A stretch of DNA of 8,942 nt from contig NZ_CAKUCL010000283.1 in NCBI RefSeq assembly GCF_934643405.1, positions 1 through 8,942 of the forward strand. Reading direction: 5' to 3'. How positions within the stretch are numbered: the first letter of the stretch is position 1; each line of letters opens with the position of its first letter. Position numbers and translations under genes: made by a program. This document shows, one piece after another, positions 1 to 6,816 of the stretch. Below the pieces are notes generated by a model that searched no databases, had not been told where the DNA came from, and was given only the letters and a program-made list of their open reading frames with translations. The stretch comes from an uncultured Actinoplanes sp. (GTDB lineage Bacteria; Actinomycetota; Actinomycetes; Mycobacteriales; Micromonosporaceae).

Positions 1-2
1 CC

Positions 3-1610
3 CCGGCCCCGGCCATGGCGCCTGCCGCCGCGGCCCTGGCGGCTGCCGCTCCGGCCCCGGCCCCGACCGCTCCAGGCGCGGCAGATCCCGCCTTCACCGC
101 CCCGGCACCCGCCGCAGTGGACCCGGCAGATCCGACCTTCGCCGCCCCGGCACCCGCCGCACTAGGCCCCGCTACCGCGGCCTCTGGCGCTCCGGCCAGT
201 GAGGCCGACGCCGTCTCCGCCGCCCCGGCGGGCCACGCCGAATCGCCATATGTCGTTCCGACCACCGAGGCCACCGTTTCGAACATCTCAACGTTCGACG
301 CCCCGGCGCCTTTCGGCCCCGTTATCGAGCCCCCGCTCTCGGATGCCTCAGCAACCGCGCCCACAAGTTCCGCTCTTCTCACCCAGACGGACATTTCCGA
401 AATTTCGGGTCCTGGCGCGGCGATTGCTGAGAAGGCGGCCTTTGAAACGCCGGCCTTTGAGACGGCGGCCTCTGAGACGGCGGCCTCTGAGACGGCGGCC
501 TCTGAGACAGCGGCCCCCGAGACAGCGGGCCCTGCGACAGCGGCCCTTGAGACGGCGGCCCCCGAGACAGCGGGCCCTGAGACAGCGGCCGTTGAGACAG
601 CGGGCCCTGAGACAGCGGCCTTTGTAACGGCGGCATCTGAGGCGGCGGTTACGGAGACGATGACTGCCGAGACGGCGGCTTCCCGTGGGCCCGGTGACTA
701 CCCCGCGGTTTCCGACATTTCGGTTTCAGGCCTGTCGGTTCCGGCGGGTGCGGATTTCATTGACGCTCCGCCGGCGCGGGACGACAAGTTTCCGCCGCAT
801 GGGGCCTTTGAGGACGAGCGGCCGACCGTCACGGTGCCCGCGGTGCCGTCGGAGCTTTCGGCGGCCCTGTCCTTCGCCGAGCCGCCCACGCTGGCCACGC
901 CCCTGCCCTCGCTCTCTCACGAGAACACGCAGGTTATCCCGCCGGACGTCGTCGGCACCCCAGGCTCGGCGGCGCCCGCTTCCGGGTGGCAGCCGCCGCC
1001 GGCGACCTCGCCGTGGCACGCCCAGCACGAGGCGCCCGGCCAGTGGCAGACCCAGCCGCCGGAGCATCTGGCCTGGCACCACTCGGTGCCGACCGAGGGC
1101 GGCCCGCAGCCGTCGCCGATCTGGACGGCTGAGCAAGCACCCGGCTGGCAGGCTCCGGGGAAGCCACCCCGGCGCCGCGGGGCCCTCTGGGTCTCGATCG
1201 CCCTGACCGCCACCGTGCTGCTCTGCGGTGGCGGCGCCACGTCGGCGTATTTCCTGCTGCGCGACGCGGACAACCCGGGCGCACCGGACCCGGCCACCGC
1301 CGTCGACCGGTTCCTGACCGCGGTCTACACCGATCAGGACGCCGAGGCCGCGGACTCGCTGGTGTGCCGCGAGGCCCGGGACAAGCAGAAGATCACCAAC
1401 CGGGTCCGCGAGATCAAGACGTACTCGTCGGGTTACCAGGACCCGGTCTACCGCTGGGACGAGCCGGCCGTCTCCGACAACCAGGAGGACCGCGCCCAGG
1501 TCGCGGTGCACATCACCATGTCGACCACCGACGAGAAGACGGCCGCGCAGGACCTGAAGTTCACGGTGGTTCACAAGACCGGCTGGCTGGTCTGCGACGT
1601 GACGGGCTGA
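3..1610 (+). CDS. Ala/Pro-rich single-pass membrane protein with C-terminal exported domain (5' end missing)
   Basis: The frame is open from the first bases of the window; the ATG at 15 lies inside an Ala-Pro run with no ribosome binding site visible, so the true start is probably upstream. Numbering from that ATG gives 531 residues. Residues 1-140 are Ala/Pro-rich, 143-212 are a pentapeptide repeat (E-T-A-A-x), and about 310-385 are Pro/Trp/Gln-rich. Then come Arg-Arg-Arg and a hydrophobic helix at about 390-415, followed by about 115 residues. The basic residues before the helix predict a cytoplasmic N-terminus and an exported C-terminus. The exported part begins with an A-x-x-V-D-R-F-L-type helix and has Cys451 and Cys527, which could form a disulfide. 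It resembles small NTF2-like/DUF4878-type domains of actinobacterial membrane proteins, by pattern only. No catalytic motif is seen and function is unknown. It ends 23 bp before the first ATPase gene, whose promoter overlaps its stop region. Confidence 0.75.
   Translation, partial: PAPAMAPAAAALAAAAPAPAPTAPGAADPAFTAPAPAAVDPADPTFAAPAPAALGPATAASGAPASEADAVSAAPAGHAESPYVVPTTEATVSNISTFDAPAPFGPVIEPPLSDASATAPTSSALLTQTDISEISGPGAAIAEKAAFETPAFETAASETAASETAASETAAPETAGPATAALETAAPETAGPETAAVETAGPETAAFVTAASEAAVTETMTAETAASRGPGDYPAVSDISVSGLSVPAGADFIDAPPARDDKFPPHGAFEDERPTVTVPAVPSELSAALSFAEPPTLATPLPSLSHENTQVIPPDVVGTPGSAAPASGWQPPPATSPWHAQHEAPGQWQTQPPEHLAWHHSVPTEGGPQPSPIWTAEQAPGWQAPGKPPRRRGALWVSIALTATVLLCGGGATSAYFLLRDADNPGAPDPATAVDRFLTAVYTDQDAEAADSLVCREARDKQKITNRVREIKTYSSGYQDPVYRWDEPAVSDNQEDRAQVAVHITMSTTDEKTAAQDLKFTVVHKTGWLVCDVTG
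81..161 (+). repeat. Direct repeat of 36 bp, offset 45 bp, in the Ala/Pro-rich coding region
   Basis: Bases 81-116 and 126-161 match at 33 of 36 positions. They encode the related segments ADPAFTAPAPAA and ADPTFAAPAPAA, separated by three codons. This is a second internally duplicated part of the same gene, distinct from the pentapeptide array. Confidence 0.8.
441..650 (+). repeat. 14 tandem 15-bp units encoding an ETAA(S/P/L/V/G) pentapeptide array
   Basis: Fourteen consecutive in-frame 15-bp units encode FETPA, FETAA, SETAA (three times), PETAG, PATAA, LETAA, PETAG, PETAA, VETAG, PETAA, FVTAA and SEAAV. A degenerate tail, TETMTAETAAS, runs to about 683. Units keep the core gagac(a/g)gcggcc and vary mostly at the first residue, so the array looks expanded by duplication. 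Because each unit is five whole codons, gain or loss of units keeps the frame. Confidence 0.9.
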
Positions 1611-1634
1611 GATCGGCCCGTACCTTTGGTGTCA
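1599..1634 (+). promoter_or_regulatory. Putative leaderless promoter of the first ATPase gene
   Basis: A TACCTT -10 box (1621-1626, fitting actinobacterial TANNNT) lies seven bases before ATG 1634, so transcription would begin at or next to the start codon. A weak -35-like GTGACG at 1599-1604 is 16 bases upstream of the -10. No Shine-Dalgarno sequence precedes the ATG, consistent with a leaderless mRNA. The -35 overlaps the end of the preceding coding region. Confidence 0.55.
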
Positions 1635-2587
1635 TGGGCGAGCACGTCAACAGGTGGCCGGCGCGACTGCACGTGGTGACCGGCAAGGGCGGCACCGGCA
1701 AGACCAGCGTGGCCGCGGCACTGGCGCTGGGCCTGGCCGGGGGCGGCCGCCGCACGCTGCTGGTCGAGGTCGAGGGCCGGCAGGGCATCGCCCAGCTCTT
1801 CGAGATCGAGCCGCTGCCCTACAAGGAGCTGCGGATCGCGAAGGTCGACGGCGGCGGCGAGGTGCGCGCGCTCGCGGTCGACCCCGAGGAGGCCCTCCTC
1901 GAATACCTGGACATGTTCTACCACCTGGGCGCGGCCGGCCGTGCGCTGCGCAAGGTCGGCGCCATCGACTTCGCCACGACGATCGCCCCGGGGCTGCGTG
2001 ACGTACTTCTCACCGGCAAGGTCAAGGAGGTTACCACCCGGTCGCACGACGGCCGGCGGGTCTACGACGCGGTGGTGCTGGACGCTCCGCCGACCGGCCG
2101 GATCGGCCGCTTCCTGAACGTCACCACGGAGACCGCCCGGCTCGCGAAGATGGGCCCGATCAAGACGCAGAGCGAGGGCGTGGCGGCACTGCTGCGCTCC
2201 CCCATGACCTCGGTGCACGTGGTCACGCTGCTCGAGGAGATGCCGGTCCAGGAGACACTGGACGCGATTGCCGAGCTCACCGCGCTGCACATCCCGGTCG
2301 GCCGGATCATCGTGAACGCCGCCCGGCCGGCGCTGCTCACCGCCGGCAAGGTGACCAAGGCCGAGCTCAAGCGCGGTCTGGCCGAGGCGGGGCTGCCGGC
2401 CGACGCGGCCACGGTCAACGGGCTGGCCGCCGAGGCGCGGGCGTACCTGACCCGGCGGGAGCTGGAGGAGTCGCTGCGTGCCGAATTGTCCGAGGCCGGG
2501 CACTCGGTGGTCGAGCTGCCGCTGCTGCCCCAGGGCGTGGACAAGGACAGCCTGGACGAGCTGGCCTCGGCACTCATGAACGCGTGA
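1634..2587 (+). CDS. ArsA/Get3-like ATPase, first of a pair (Rv3679/BagA-like)
   Basis: This 317-residue cytosolic P-loop ATPase belongs to the SIMIBI/ArsA-Get3 group. Residues 17-25 (GKGGTGKTS) form the deviant Walker A with both the signature lysine (Lys18) and the P-loop lysine (Lys23). Residues 150-155 (DAPPTG) match the ArsA DTAPTG switch motif. There is no cysteine, so the metalloid-binding cysteines of ArsA are absent and arsenite pumping is unlikely. The length fits a single-domain protein. The mycobacterial counterparts Rv3679/Rv3680 have been described as Get3 homologues (BagA/BagB) acting as a pair; the client here is unknown. The start is ATG 1634 because it directly precedes the P-loop strand and has a leaderless promoter. 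The frame is open further upstream, but that part overlaps the previous gene and has no family character. The second ATPase gene follows after 39 bp. Confidence 0.88.
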   Translation: MGEHVNRWPARLHVVTGKGGTGKTSVAAALALGLAGGGRRTLLVEVEGRQGIAQLFEIEPLPYKELRIAKVDGGGEVRALAVDPEEALLEYLDMFYHLGAAGRALRKVGAIDFATTIAPGLRDVLLTGKVKEVTTRSHDGRRVYDAVVLDAPPTGRIGRFLNVTTETARLAKMGPIKTQSEGVAALLRSPMTSVHVVTLLEEMPVQETLDAIAELTALHIPVGRIIVNAARPALLTAGKVTKAELKRGLAEAGLPADAATVNGLAAEARAYLTRRELEESLRAELSEAGHSVVELPLLPQGVDKDSLDELASALMNA

Positions 2588-2613
2588 CCCGGTGGGCCGG
2601 ATCAACCACGGAT

Positions 2614-2629
2614 TACCCTTGGGTACGTG
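2614..2629 (+). promoter_or_regulatory. Putative leaderless promoter of the second ATPase gene
   Basis: A TACCCT -10 box at 2614-2619 is followed by seven bases and then GTG 2627. The 13 bases from the -10 to the start (TACCCTTGGGTAC) agree at 9 positions with the equivalent stretch before the first ATPase gene (TACCTTTGGTGTC). No ribosome binding site and no convincing -35 are seen. The second gene may therefore be transcribed both from the upstream gene and from its own start. Confidence 0.5.
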
Positions 2630-3763
2630 GCTGACCTGACCGCTGAACGGCTCGATGTCGACGGTCTGCTCGCCGATCCGGCCACCCGGATCGTCGTCTG
2701 CTGCGGCGCCGGCGGGGTCGGTAAGACCACCACCGCGGCCGCACTCGGGCTGCGAGCGGCCGAGGTGCACGGGCGTCGCACTGTGGTGCTGACGATCGAC
2801 CCGGCACGCCGCCTCGCCCAGTCCATGGGACTGAGCGAGCTGGACAACACCCCTCGCCAGGTGAAGGGCATCGACGGCGAGTCCGGTGGCGAACTGCACG
2901 CCATGATGCTCGACATGAAGCGCACCTTCGACGAGGTGGTGCAGCAGCACACCACGCCGCAGCGCGCCGCGGAGATCTTCGCGAACCCGTTCTACCAGGC
3001 CATGAGCTCGACCTTCGCCGGCACGCAGGAATACATGGCGATGGAGAAGCTGGGCCAGCTGCGGTCCACCGACGAGTGGGATCTGATCGTGGTGGACACC
3101 CCGCCGTCGCGGTCCGCGCTGGATTTCCTGGACGCGCCGGCCCGGCTGTCCCGCTTCCTCGACGGGCGGATGCTGCGCATGCTGCTGGCGCCCGCGCGGT
3201 CCGGTGGGCGGAGCATGTTCAGCCTGGTGACGGCCTCGTTCGGGCTGTTCTCGAGGACCGTGCAGAAGGTCCTCGGCGCCCAGCTGCTGACCGATCTGTC
3301 GGGCTTCGTCGCGGCCCTCGACTCGATGTTCGGCGGATTCCGGCACCGGGCCGACGAGACGTATCGGATCCTGCAGGACCCGCAGACCGCGTTCCTCCTG
3401 GTTGCGGCGCCCGAGCGGGACGCCGTACGGGAAGCCGCTTATTTCGCGGAGCGGCTGGTCGCCGAGCGCATGCCGCTCGCCGGGCTGGTGCTGAACCGGA
3501 TGCATCGATCGGAGGTCGATGATCTCGCGGCCGAGCGCAGTGAGGCCGCCGCCGAGGTGCTGGCCGCCGCGGGTGACCAGGAGATGACCGCGGACGCTTT
3601 GCGGGTGCACGCCGGGCTGGTCCGGACGACCGAGCGGGAGCAGCGGGTGGCGGCGACCTTCACCGATGCCTTCCCCGCGGTGCCGACGGTGGCGGTCACG
3701 GCACAGCCCGCCGACGTTCACGACGTCGACGGGCTGCGGACGATCGGTTCGCTGCTGGCCTGA
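2627..3763 (+). CDS. ArsA/Get3-like ATPase, second of a pair (Rv3680/BagB-like)
   Basis: This 378-residue P-loop ATPase starts at GTG. Residues 27-35 (GAGGVGKTT) form the Walker A with P-loop Lys33, but Ala28 occupies the place of the signature lysine that defines the deviant Walker A of ArsA, Get3 and MinD. The switch I-like DPARRLAQSMG starts at residue 58, and DTPPS at 157-161 replaces the ArsA DTAPTG. A segment FAGTQEYMAMEKL (130-142) fits what I remember of Rv3680-type proteins. The only two cysteines, 25 and 26, sit beside the P-loop, so an ArsA-type metalloid site is absent. Lysine-bearing and lysine-less partners side by side suggest an asymmetric heterodimer with the first ATPase. 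The stop is three bases from the stop of the convergent wblA-like gene, with no room for an intergenic terminator. Confidence 0.88.
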   Translation: MADLTAERLDVDGLLADPATRIVVCCGAGGVGKTTTAAALGLRAAEVHGRRTVVLTIDPARRLAQSMGLSELDNTPRQVKGIDGESGGELHAMMLDMKRTFDEVVQQHTTPQRAAEIFANPFYQAMSSTFAGTQEYMAMEKLGQLRSTDEWDLIVVDTPPSRSALDFLDAPARLSRFLDGRMLRMLLAPARSGGRSMFSLVTASFGLFSRTVQKVLGAQLLTDLSGFVAALDSMFGGFRHRADETYRILQDPQTAFLLVAAPERDAVREAAYFAERLVAERMPLAGLVLNRMHRSEVDDLAAERSEAAAEVLAAAGDQEMTADALRVHAGLVRTTEREQRVAATFTDAFPAVPTVAVTAQPADVHDVDGLRTIGSLLA

Positions 3764-3766
3764 GCC

Positions 3767-4069
3767 TCAGCGGGTGGGGACGAGCACCTTGTCGGCGCCC
3801 TTTTCCCGCATCGCGGCCTCGAACATCTTGCGCCAGCTCGCCACGTGCGGGTGGCGGCGCAGCAGCGCCCGCCGCTCGCGTTCCGTCATGCCGCCCCAGA
3901 CGCCGAACTCGATCCGGTTGTCCAGGGCGTCGGCGAGGCACTCGTAGCGGACCGGGCAGCTGCGGCAGATCCTCTTCGCCACGTTCTGCTCGGCGCCCTG
4001 CACGAAAAGCGCGTCAGGATCGCCACTCTGACACGCCGCCATGCTGGGCCAGTCGCTGATCATCCCCAT
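3767..4069 (-). CDS. wblA: WhiB-family Fe-S transcriptional regulator, WblA/WhiB4 type
   Basis: This 100-residue protein has the WhiB cysteine set Cys13, Cys35, Cys38 and Cys44 (C-x21-C-x2-C-x5-C), which binds a [4Fe-4S] cluster. The turn GVWGG (56-60) and a basic C-terminal segment (TERERRALLRRHP) form the DNA-binding part. The wording around the cysteines (DPDALFVQGAEQN and CPVRYECLADALDNR) matches WblA/WhiB4 rather than WhiB1, WhiD or WhiB7. WblA represses antibiotic production and is needed for sporulation in Streptomyces; WhiB4 is a redox-sensing regulator in mycobacteria. Location next to the ATPase pair and the PBP confirms the orthologue. ATG 4069 has a G-rich ribosome binding site (AAGGGGGGA) nine bases upstream; Met3 is an alternative start. 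The tail after the DNA-binding region is shorter than I recall for Streptomyces WblA (about 112 residues). Confidence 0.93.
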   Translation of the reverse strand: MGMISDWPSMAACQSGDPDALFVQGAEQNVAKRICRSCPVRYECLADALDNRIEFGVWGGMTERERRALLRRHPHVASWRKMFEAAMREKGADKVLVPTR

Positions 4070-4373
4070 CTGTACACGTCCCCCCTTGCGTTACCCCCTG
4101 ACGTCCGCGTGCTCTTGTCCCCCAAGCAGTGCAGACGTCGTGCGACAGCTCGCCGGACCATCATGCTCTGTAGTCGGGTGATTACGCAACGTTGTCCCTC
4201 AAATACGTACAGCTCGGTGGTTCCCGGCAAACGTGGCGAAGGCCACAGAAGCCTCTCGGGTGCAGTCTGCCGAAAACGCCGCGCGGATCTAGGCGTACGA
4301 GGCAGAATCAATCTGGGCGAACCGTGAGCTTCTCGACATGCGGGGGCGTGCGATCGTCGCGTACCCTGCCCGG
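4070..4373. promoter_or_regulatory. Divergent regulatory region between wblA and the PBP gene
   Basis: About 304 non-coding bases separate the two divergent starts. On the minus strand, the stretch next to wblA has G-tracts at 4119-4123, 4094-4098 and 4080-4085, the last forming the ribosome binding site. A perfect 8-bp palindrome CAACGTTG lies at 4187-4194. A small hairpin with arms GTGGC/GCCAC lies at 4233-4246. I found no clear TANNNT -10 for wblA, so its start point is undetermined. Short open frames here lack coding character. The length suggests several inputs to wblA. Confidence 0.55.
4182..4194. promoter_or_regulatory. Possible BldD-like operator (TTACGCAACGTTG)
   Basis: The 13 bases match the published BldD consensus tnACnnAnnGTnA at every specified position except the last (G for A). 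The reverse strand also matches with one mismatch, so the site is nearly palindromic, as BldD sites are. It lies about 113 bp upstream of the wblA start. BldD control is inference; one such match in about 300 bp could be chance. Confidence 0.3.
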
Positions 4374-4376
4374 GTG
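4362..4376 (+). promoter_or_regulatory. Putative leaderless promoter setting the PBP start at GTG 4374
   Basis: A TACCCT -10 box (4362-4367) is followed by six bases and an in-frame GTG at 4374. This is the same arrangement as at both ATPase genes. It lies inside the longest open frame (ATG 4338), so a transcript from this promoter could not use that ATG. No ribosome binding site is seen before ATG 4338, GTG 4374 or ATG 4386. A good -35 is not evident. Confidence 0.5.
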
Positions 4377-6806
4377 ACCTCCTGGATGCGCAGACGCGAT
4401 CACAACATCTTCGCCAACGCGACCTCGTTGTTGATCTGCGGATTACTCGCGGGCGTGGTCGTGGCTGCGGCCGCGTTCCCCGCCGCCGCGATGTCCGGCC
4501 TCGCCGCGAAGGCAGGCGGGCAGACCTTTGCGAGCCTGCCCAGCGAGATCAAGGATTTCAGCTCCCCGCAGATCACCCGGATCTACGCGTCGGACGGCAA
4601 GACCCAGATCTCGCAGTTCTATGACGAGTTCCGCAGCGACGTCCCGCTGAAGGACATCTCGAAATACATGGCCGCCGCGATGGTGGCGGCCGAGGACCGC
4701 GAGTTCTACCACCACAACGGCGTCGACCTGAAGGGCGTCGCGCGCGCGTTCGTGAACAACAGCGGCAAGTCCGACTCCAAGCAGGGCGCCTCGACGATCA
4801 CCATGCAGCTGGTGCGCATGTCCCTGGCGTACTCGGCGACCAGCCCGCGGGAGGTCGTCGACGCCACCAAGGACACGCCGAAGCGCAAGATCACCGAGAT
4901 GAAGTACGCGCTCCAGATCGAGAAGGAAGAGAACAAGGACAAGATCCTGGAGCGGTACCTGAACATCGCGCCGTTCGGCAACAACACGTACGGCGTTTTC
5001 GCGGCCAGCCAGGTCTACTTCAACAAGAAGCCGAAGGACCTGACGATCGGCCAGGCCGCGATGCTCGCCGGCATGGTGAAGGCGCCGACCAGCTTCAACC
5101 CGACCAGCAGCGAGGGTTACCCGCAGATCCAGCAGCGCCGGAACAACTACGTCATCCCCGGCATGGTGGAGATGGGCGCGATCACCCAGGCCGAGGCCGA
5201 CAAGGCGATCAAGGAGCCGATCCCGAAAAAGGTCAAGCCGGTCGGCAACGGCTGCGTCTCGGTGGCCAAGAACGCCTGGGGCTTCTTCTGCGACTACTTC
5301 TACCGCTGGTGGATGGGCCGGGAGGAGTTCGGCGCCACTCAGTACGACCGGGAGCGTCGCCTGAAGAGCGGCGGTTACCGCATCGTCACCTCGATGGACG
5401 TCGACGCCCAGACCGACGCCAAGAAGCGGATCGCCGAGCAGATCTCCGAGAAGAACAAGAACGCCATCCTGCTGGCCGGTGTCGAGCCGGGCACCGGCAA
5501 GGTGCGCCTGCTATCGGCGAACCGCAAGTACAAGCTCGACGACCCGGCCCACCCGCAGAACCTGCCGTCGTCGGACCCGGCCAAGAAGCGCAAGGGCGTC
5601 AAGGGCTCCTACCCGAACACGACCAACCCCCTGCTGACCGGCGGCGGCGACATCACCGGTTACCAGGCCGGCTCGGTGTTCAAGATGTTCACCATGGTCG
5701 CCGCCCTGGAGAAGGGCCTGTCGCTCAACACGACGATCAAGGCCGAGAAGCGGTACAAGTCGAACTACATCATCGACTCGAGCAGCCCGTCGGCCTGCCC
5801 CGGCACGCACTTCTGGTGCCCGAGCAACGCCGGTGGCGGCGAAGAGGGCGTCTACAACATGTGGACCGGCTTCGGTAAGTCGGTCAACACCTACTTCGTC
5901 CCCCTCGAGGAGCGCGTCGGCGCCGAGAACGTGGTCGCCGTCGCCAAGCGGTTCGGCGTCCAGTTCCGGGTTCCGCAGGACGCCAAGTACGCGAACGACC
6001 CCGCGTCCGCCAACCAGTGGGGCGCCTTCACCCTCGGCGTGTCCGCGTCCACCCCGCTGGACATGGCGAACGCGTACGCGACCCTGGCCGGCGACGGCAT
6101 GTATTGCGAGCCCACCCCGATCGAGCAGATCACCACGCAGGACGGCGAGAAGCTCGACATCGGCAAGCCTCAGTGCATCCGCGCCACCAGCAAGGACGTC
6201 GCCCGGTCCGCGCTCGACGCGACCCGCTGCCCGGTCGGCGACTCGGCGCAGCTGGGCAACTGCAACGGCGCCACCGCGCCGCAGACCCACGGCTACGTGA
6301 AGCACCCGGTGTTCGGCAAGACCGGTACGACGGACGACGACAAGACCGCGGCCCTGATCGCCGGCACGACGTCCCTGGTGGTGGCCGGCTACATGGTCAA
6401 CCCGGACTATCAGAACCACTCGGACCGCATGTCGCACGACATGGTCAACCCGGCCGTCTACAAGACCCTGGGCGACTTCATGAAGGGCAAGCCCAAGGTC
6501 CAGTTCAAGACGCCGGAAAACCGCAAGATCGCCGTGGGTGACCAGAAGTCCATCCCCGACGTGACGTGCGATTCGCTGAGCGACGCCCAGAGCCGCATCG
6601 AGAACGCCGGTTTCGAGGTCACCATCGGCGGCGCGATCGAGTCGGACTGCCCGGCCGGTACCGCCGCCGGGACGAGCCCGAGCGGCCGCACCATCAAGGG
6701 CGGCGTCGTGGTGATCTCGCCGAGCAAGGGCAAGCAGGCAGCCGCCCCGCCGGCGGACAACCAGCCCACCGTGCCGGACCCGGGCCACACCAAACCGAGG
6801 CGCTGA
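4374..6806 (+). CDS. Bifunctional class A penicillin-binding protein with PASTA domain (PonA2-like)
   Basis: This 810-residue peptidoglycan synthase is numbered from GTG 4374. A short basic N-terminus precedes a membrane helix (about 15-40). The glycosyltransferase 51 domain follows, with EDREFYHHNG (catalytic Glu107), GASTITMQLVR (138-148), RKITEMKYALQIE, and KILERYLNIAPFGNNTYG. The transpeptidase has S434-V-F-K437 (acylated Ser434), S503-V-N505 and K649-T-G651. One PASTA domain (about 723-785) holds two cysteines that could form a disulfide, and the tail is Pro-rich. It polymerises lipid II and cross-links stem peptides outside the membrane. PonA2 of mycobacteria has the same order and the same whiB4 neighbour. 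I chose GTG 4374 over ATG 4338 because a TACCCT -10 box lies between them. Codon 24, in the membrane helix, is the rare TTA, preceded by two TTG codons. A strong terminator follows. Confidence 0.93.
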   Translation: MTSWMRRRDHNIFANATSLLICGLLAGVVVAAAAFPAAAMSGLAAKAGGQTFASLPSEIKDFSSPQITRIYASDGKTQISQFYDEFRSDVPLKDISKYMAAAMVAAEDREFYHHNGVDLKGVARAFVNNSGKSDSKQGASTITMQLVRMSLAYSATSPREVVDATKDTPKRKITEMKYALQIEKEENKDKILERYLNIAPFGNNTYGVFAASQVYFNKKPKDLTIGQAAMLAGMVKAPTSFNPTSSEGYPQIQQRRNNYVIPGMVEMGAITQAEADKAIKEPIPKKVKPVGNGCVSVAKNAWGFFCDYFYRWWMGREEFGATQYDRERRLKSGGYRIVTSMDVDAQTDAKKRIAEQISEKNKNAILLAGVEPGTGKVRLLSANRKYKLDDPAHPQNLPSSDPAKKRKGVKGSYPNTTNPLLTGGGDITGYQAGSVFKMFTMVAALEKGLSLNTTIKAEKRYKSNYIIDSSSPSACPGTHFWCPSNAGGGEEGVYNMWTGFGKSVNTYFVPLEERVGAENVVAVAKRFGVQFRVPQDAKYANDPASANQWGAFTLGVSASTPLDMANAYATLAGDGMYCEPTPIEQITTQDGEKLDIGKPQCIRATSKDVARSALDATRCPVGDSAQLGNCNGATAPQTHGYVKHPVFGKTGTTDDDKTAALIAGTTSLVVAGYMVNPDYQNHSDRMSHDMVNPAVYKTLGDFMKGKPKVQFKTPENRKIAVGDQKSIPDVTCDSLSDAQSRIENAGFEVTIGGAIESDCPAGTAAGTSPSGRTIKGGVVVISPSKGKQAAAPPADNQPTVPDPGHTKPRR

Positions 6807-6816
6807 CGCAGCACGC

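Noticed and set aside
199..636. Arg/Pro-rich frames on both strands over the pentapeptide array
   Set aside because: They are other-frame readings of the 15-bp repeat, which gives repetitive peptides in every frame.
1364..1633. Longer start for the first ATPase
   Set aside because: This part overlaps the preceding gene in another frame and has no family character; ATG 1634 sits at the right distance from the P-loop.
1571..3721. 716-residue open frame on the minus strand opposite both ATPase genes
   Set aside because: It lies antisense to two clear P-loop ATPases, is rich in Arg/Gly/His/Gln with no domain, and is expected from GC-rich codon bias.
1634..3763. Arsenite efflux (arsA) function for the ATPase pair
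   Set aside because: No ArsA metal-binding cysteines and no arsB, arsR or arsD nearby; gene order matches the Rv3679-Rv3680 type instead.
4060..4327. Small open frames in the wblA-PBP intergenic region
   Set aside because: No ribosome binding sites, no recognisable protein character, and overlap with the regulatory region.
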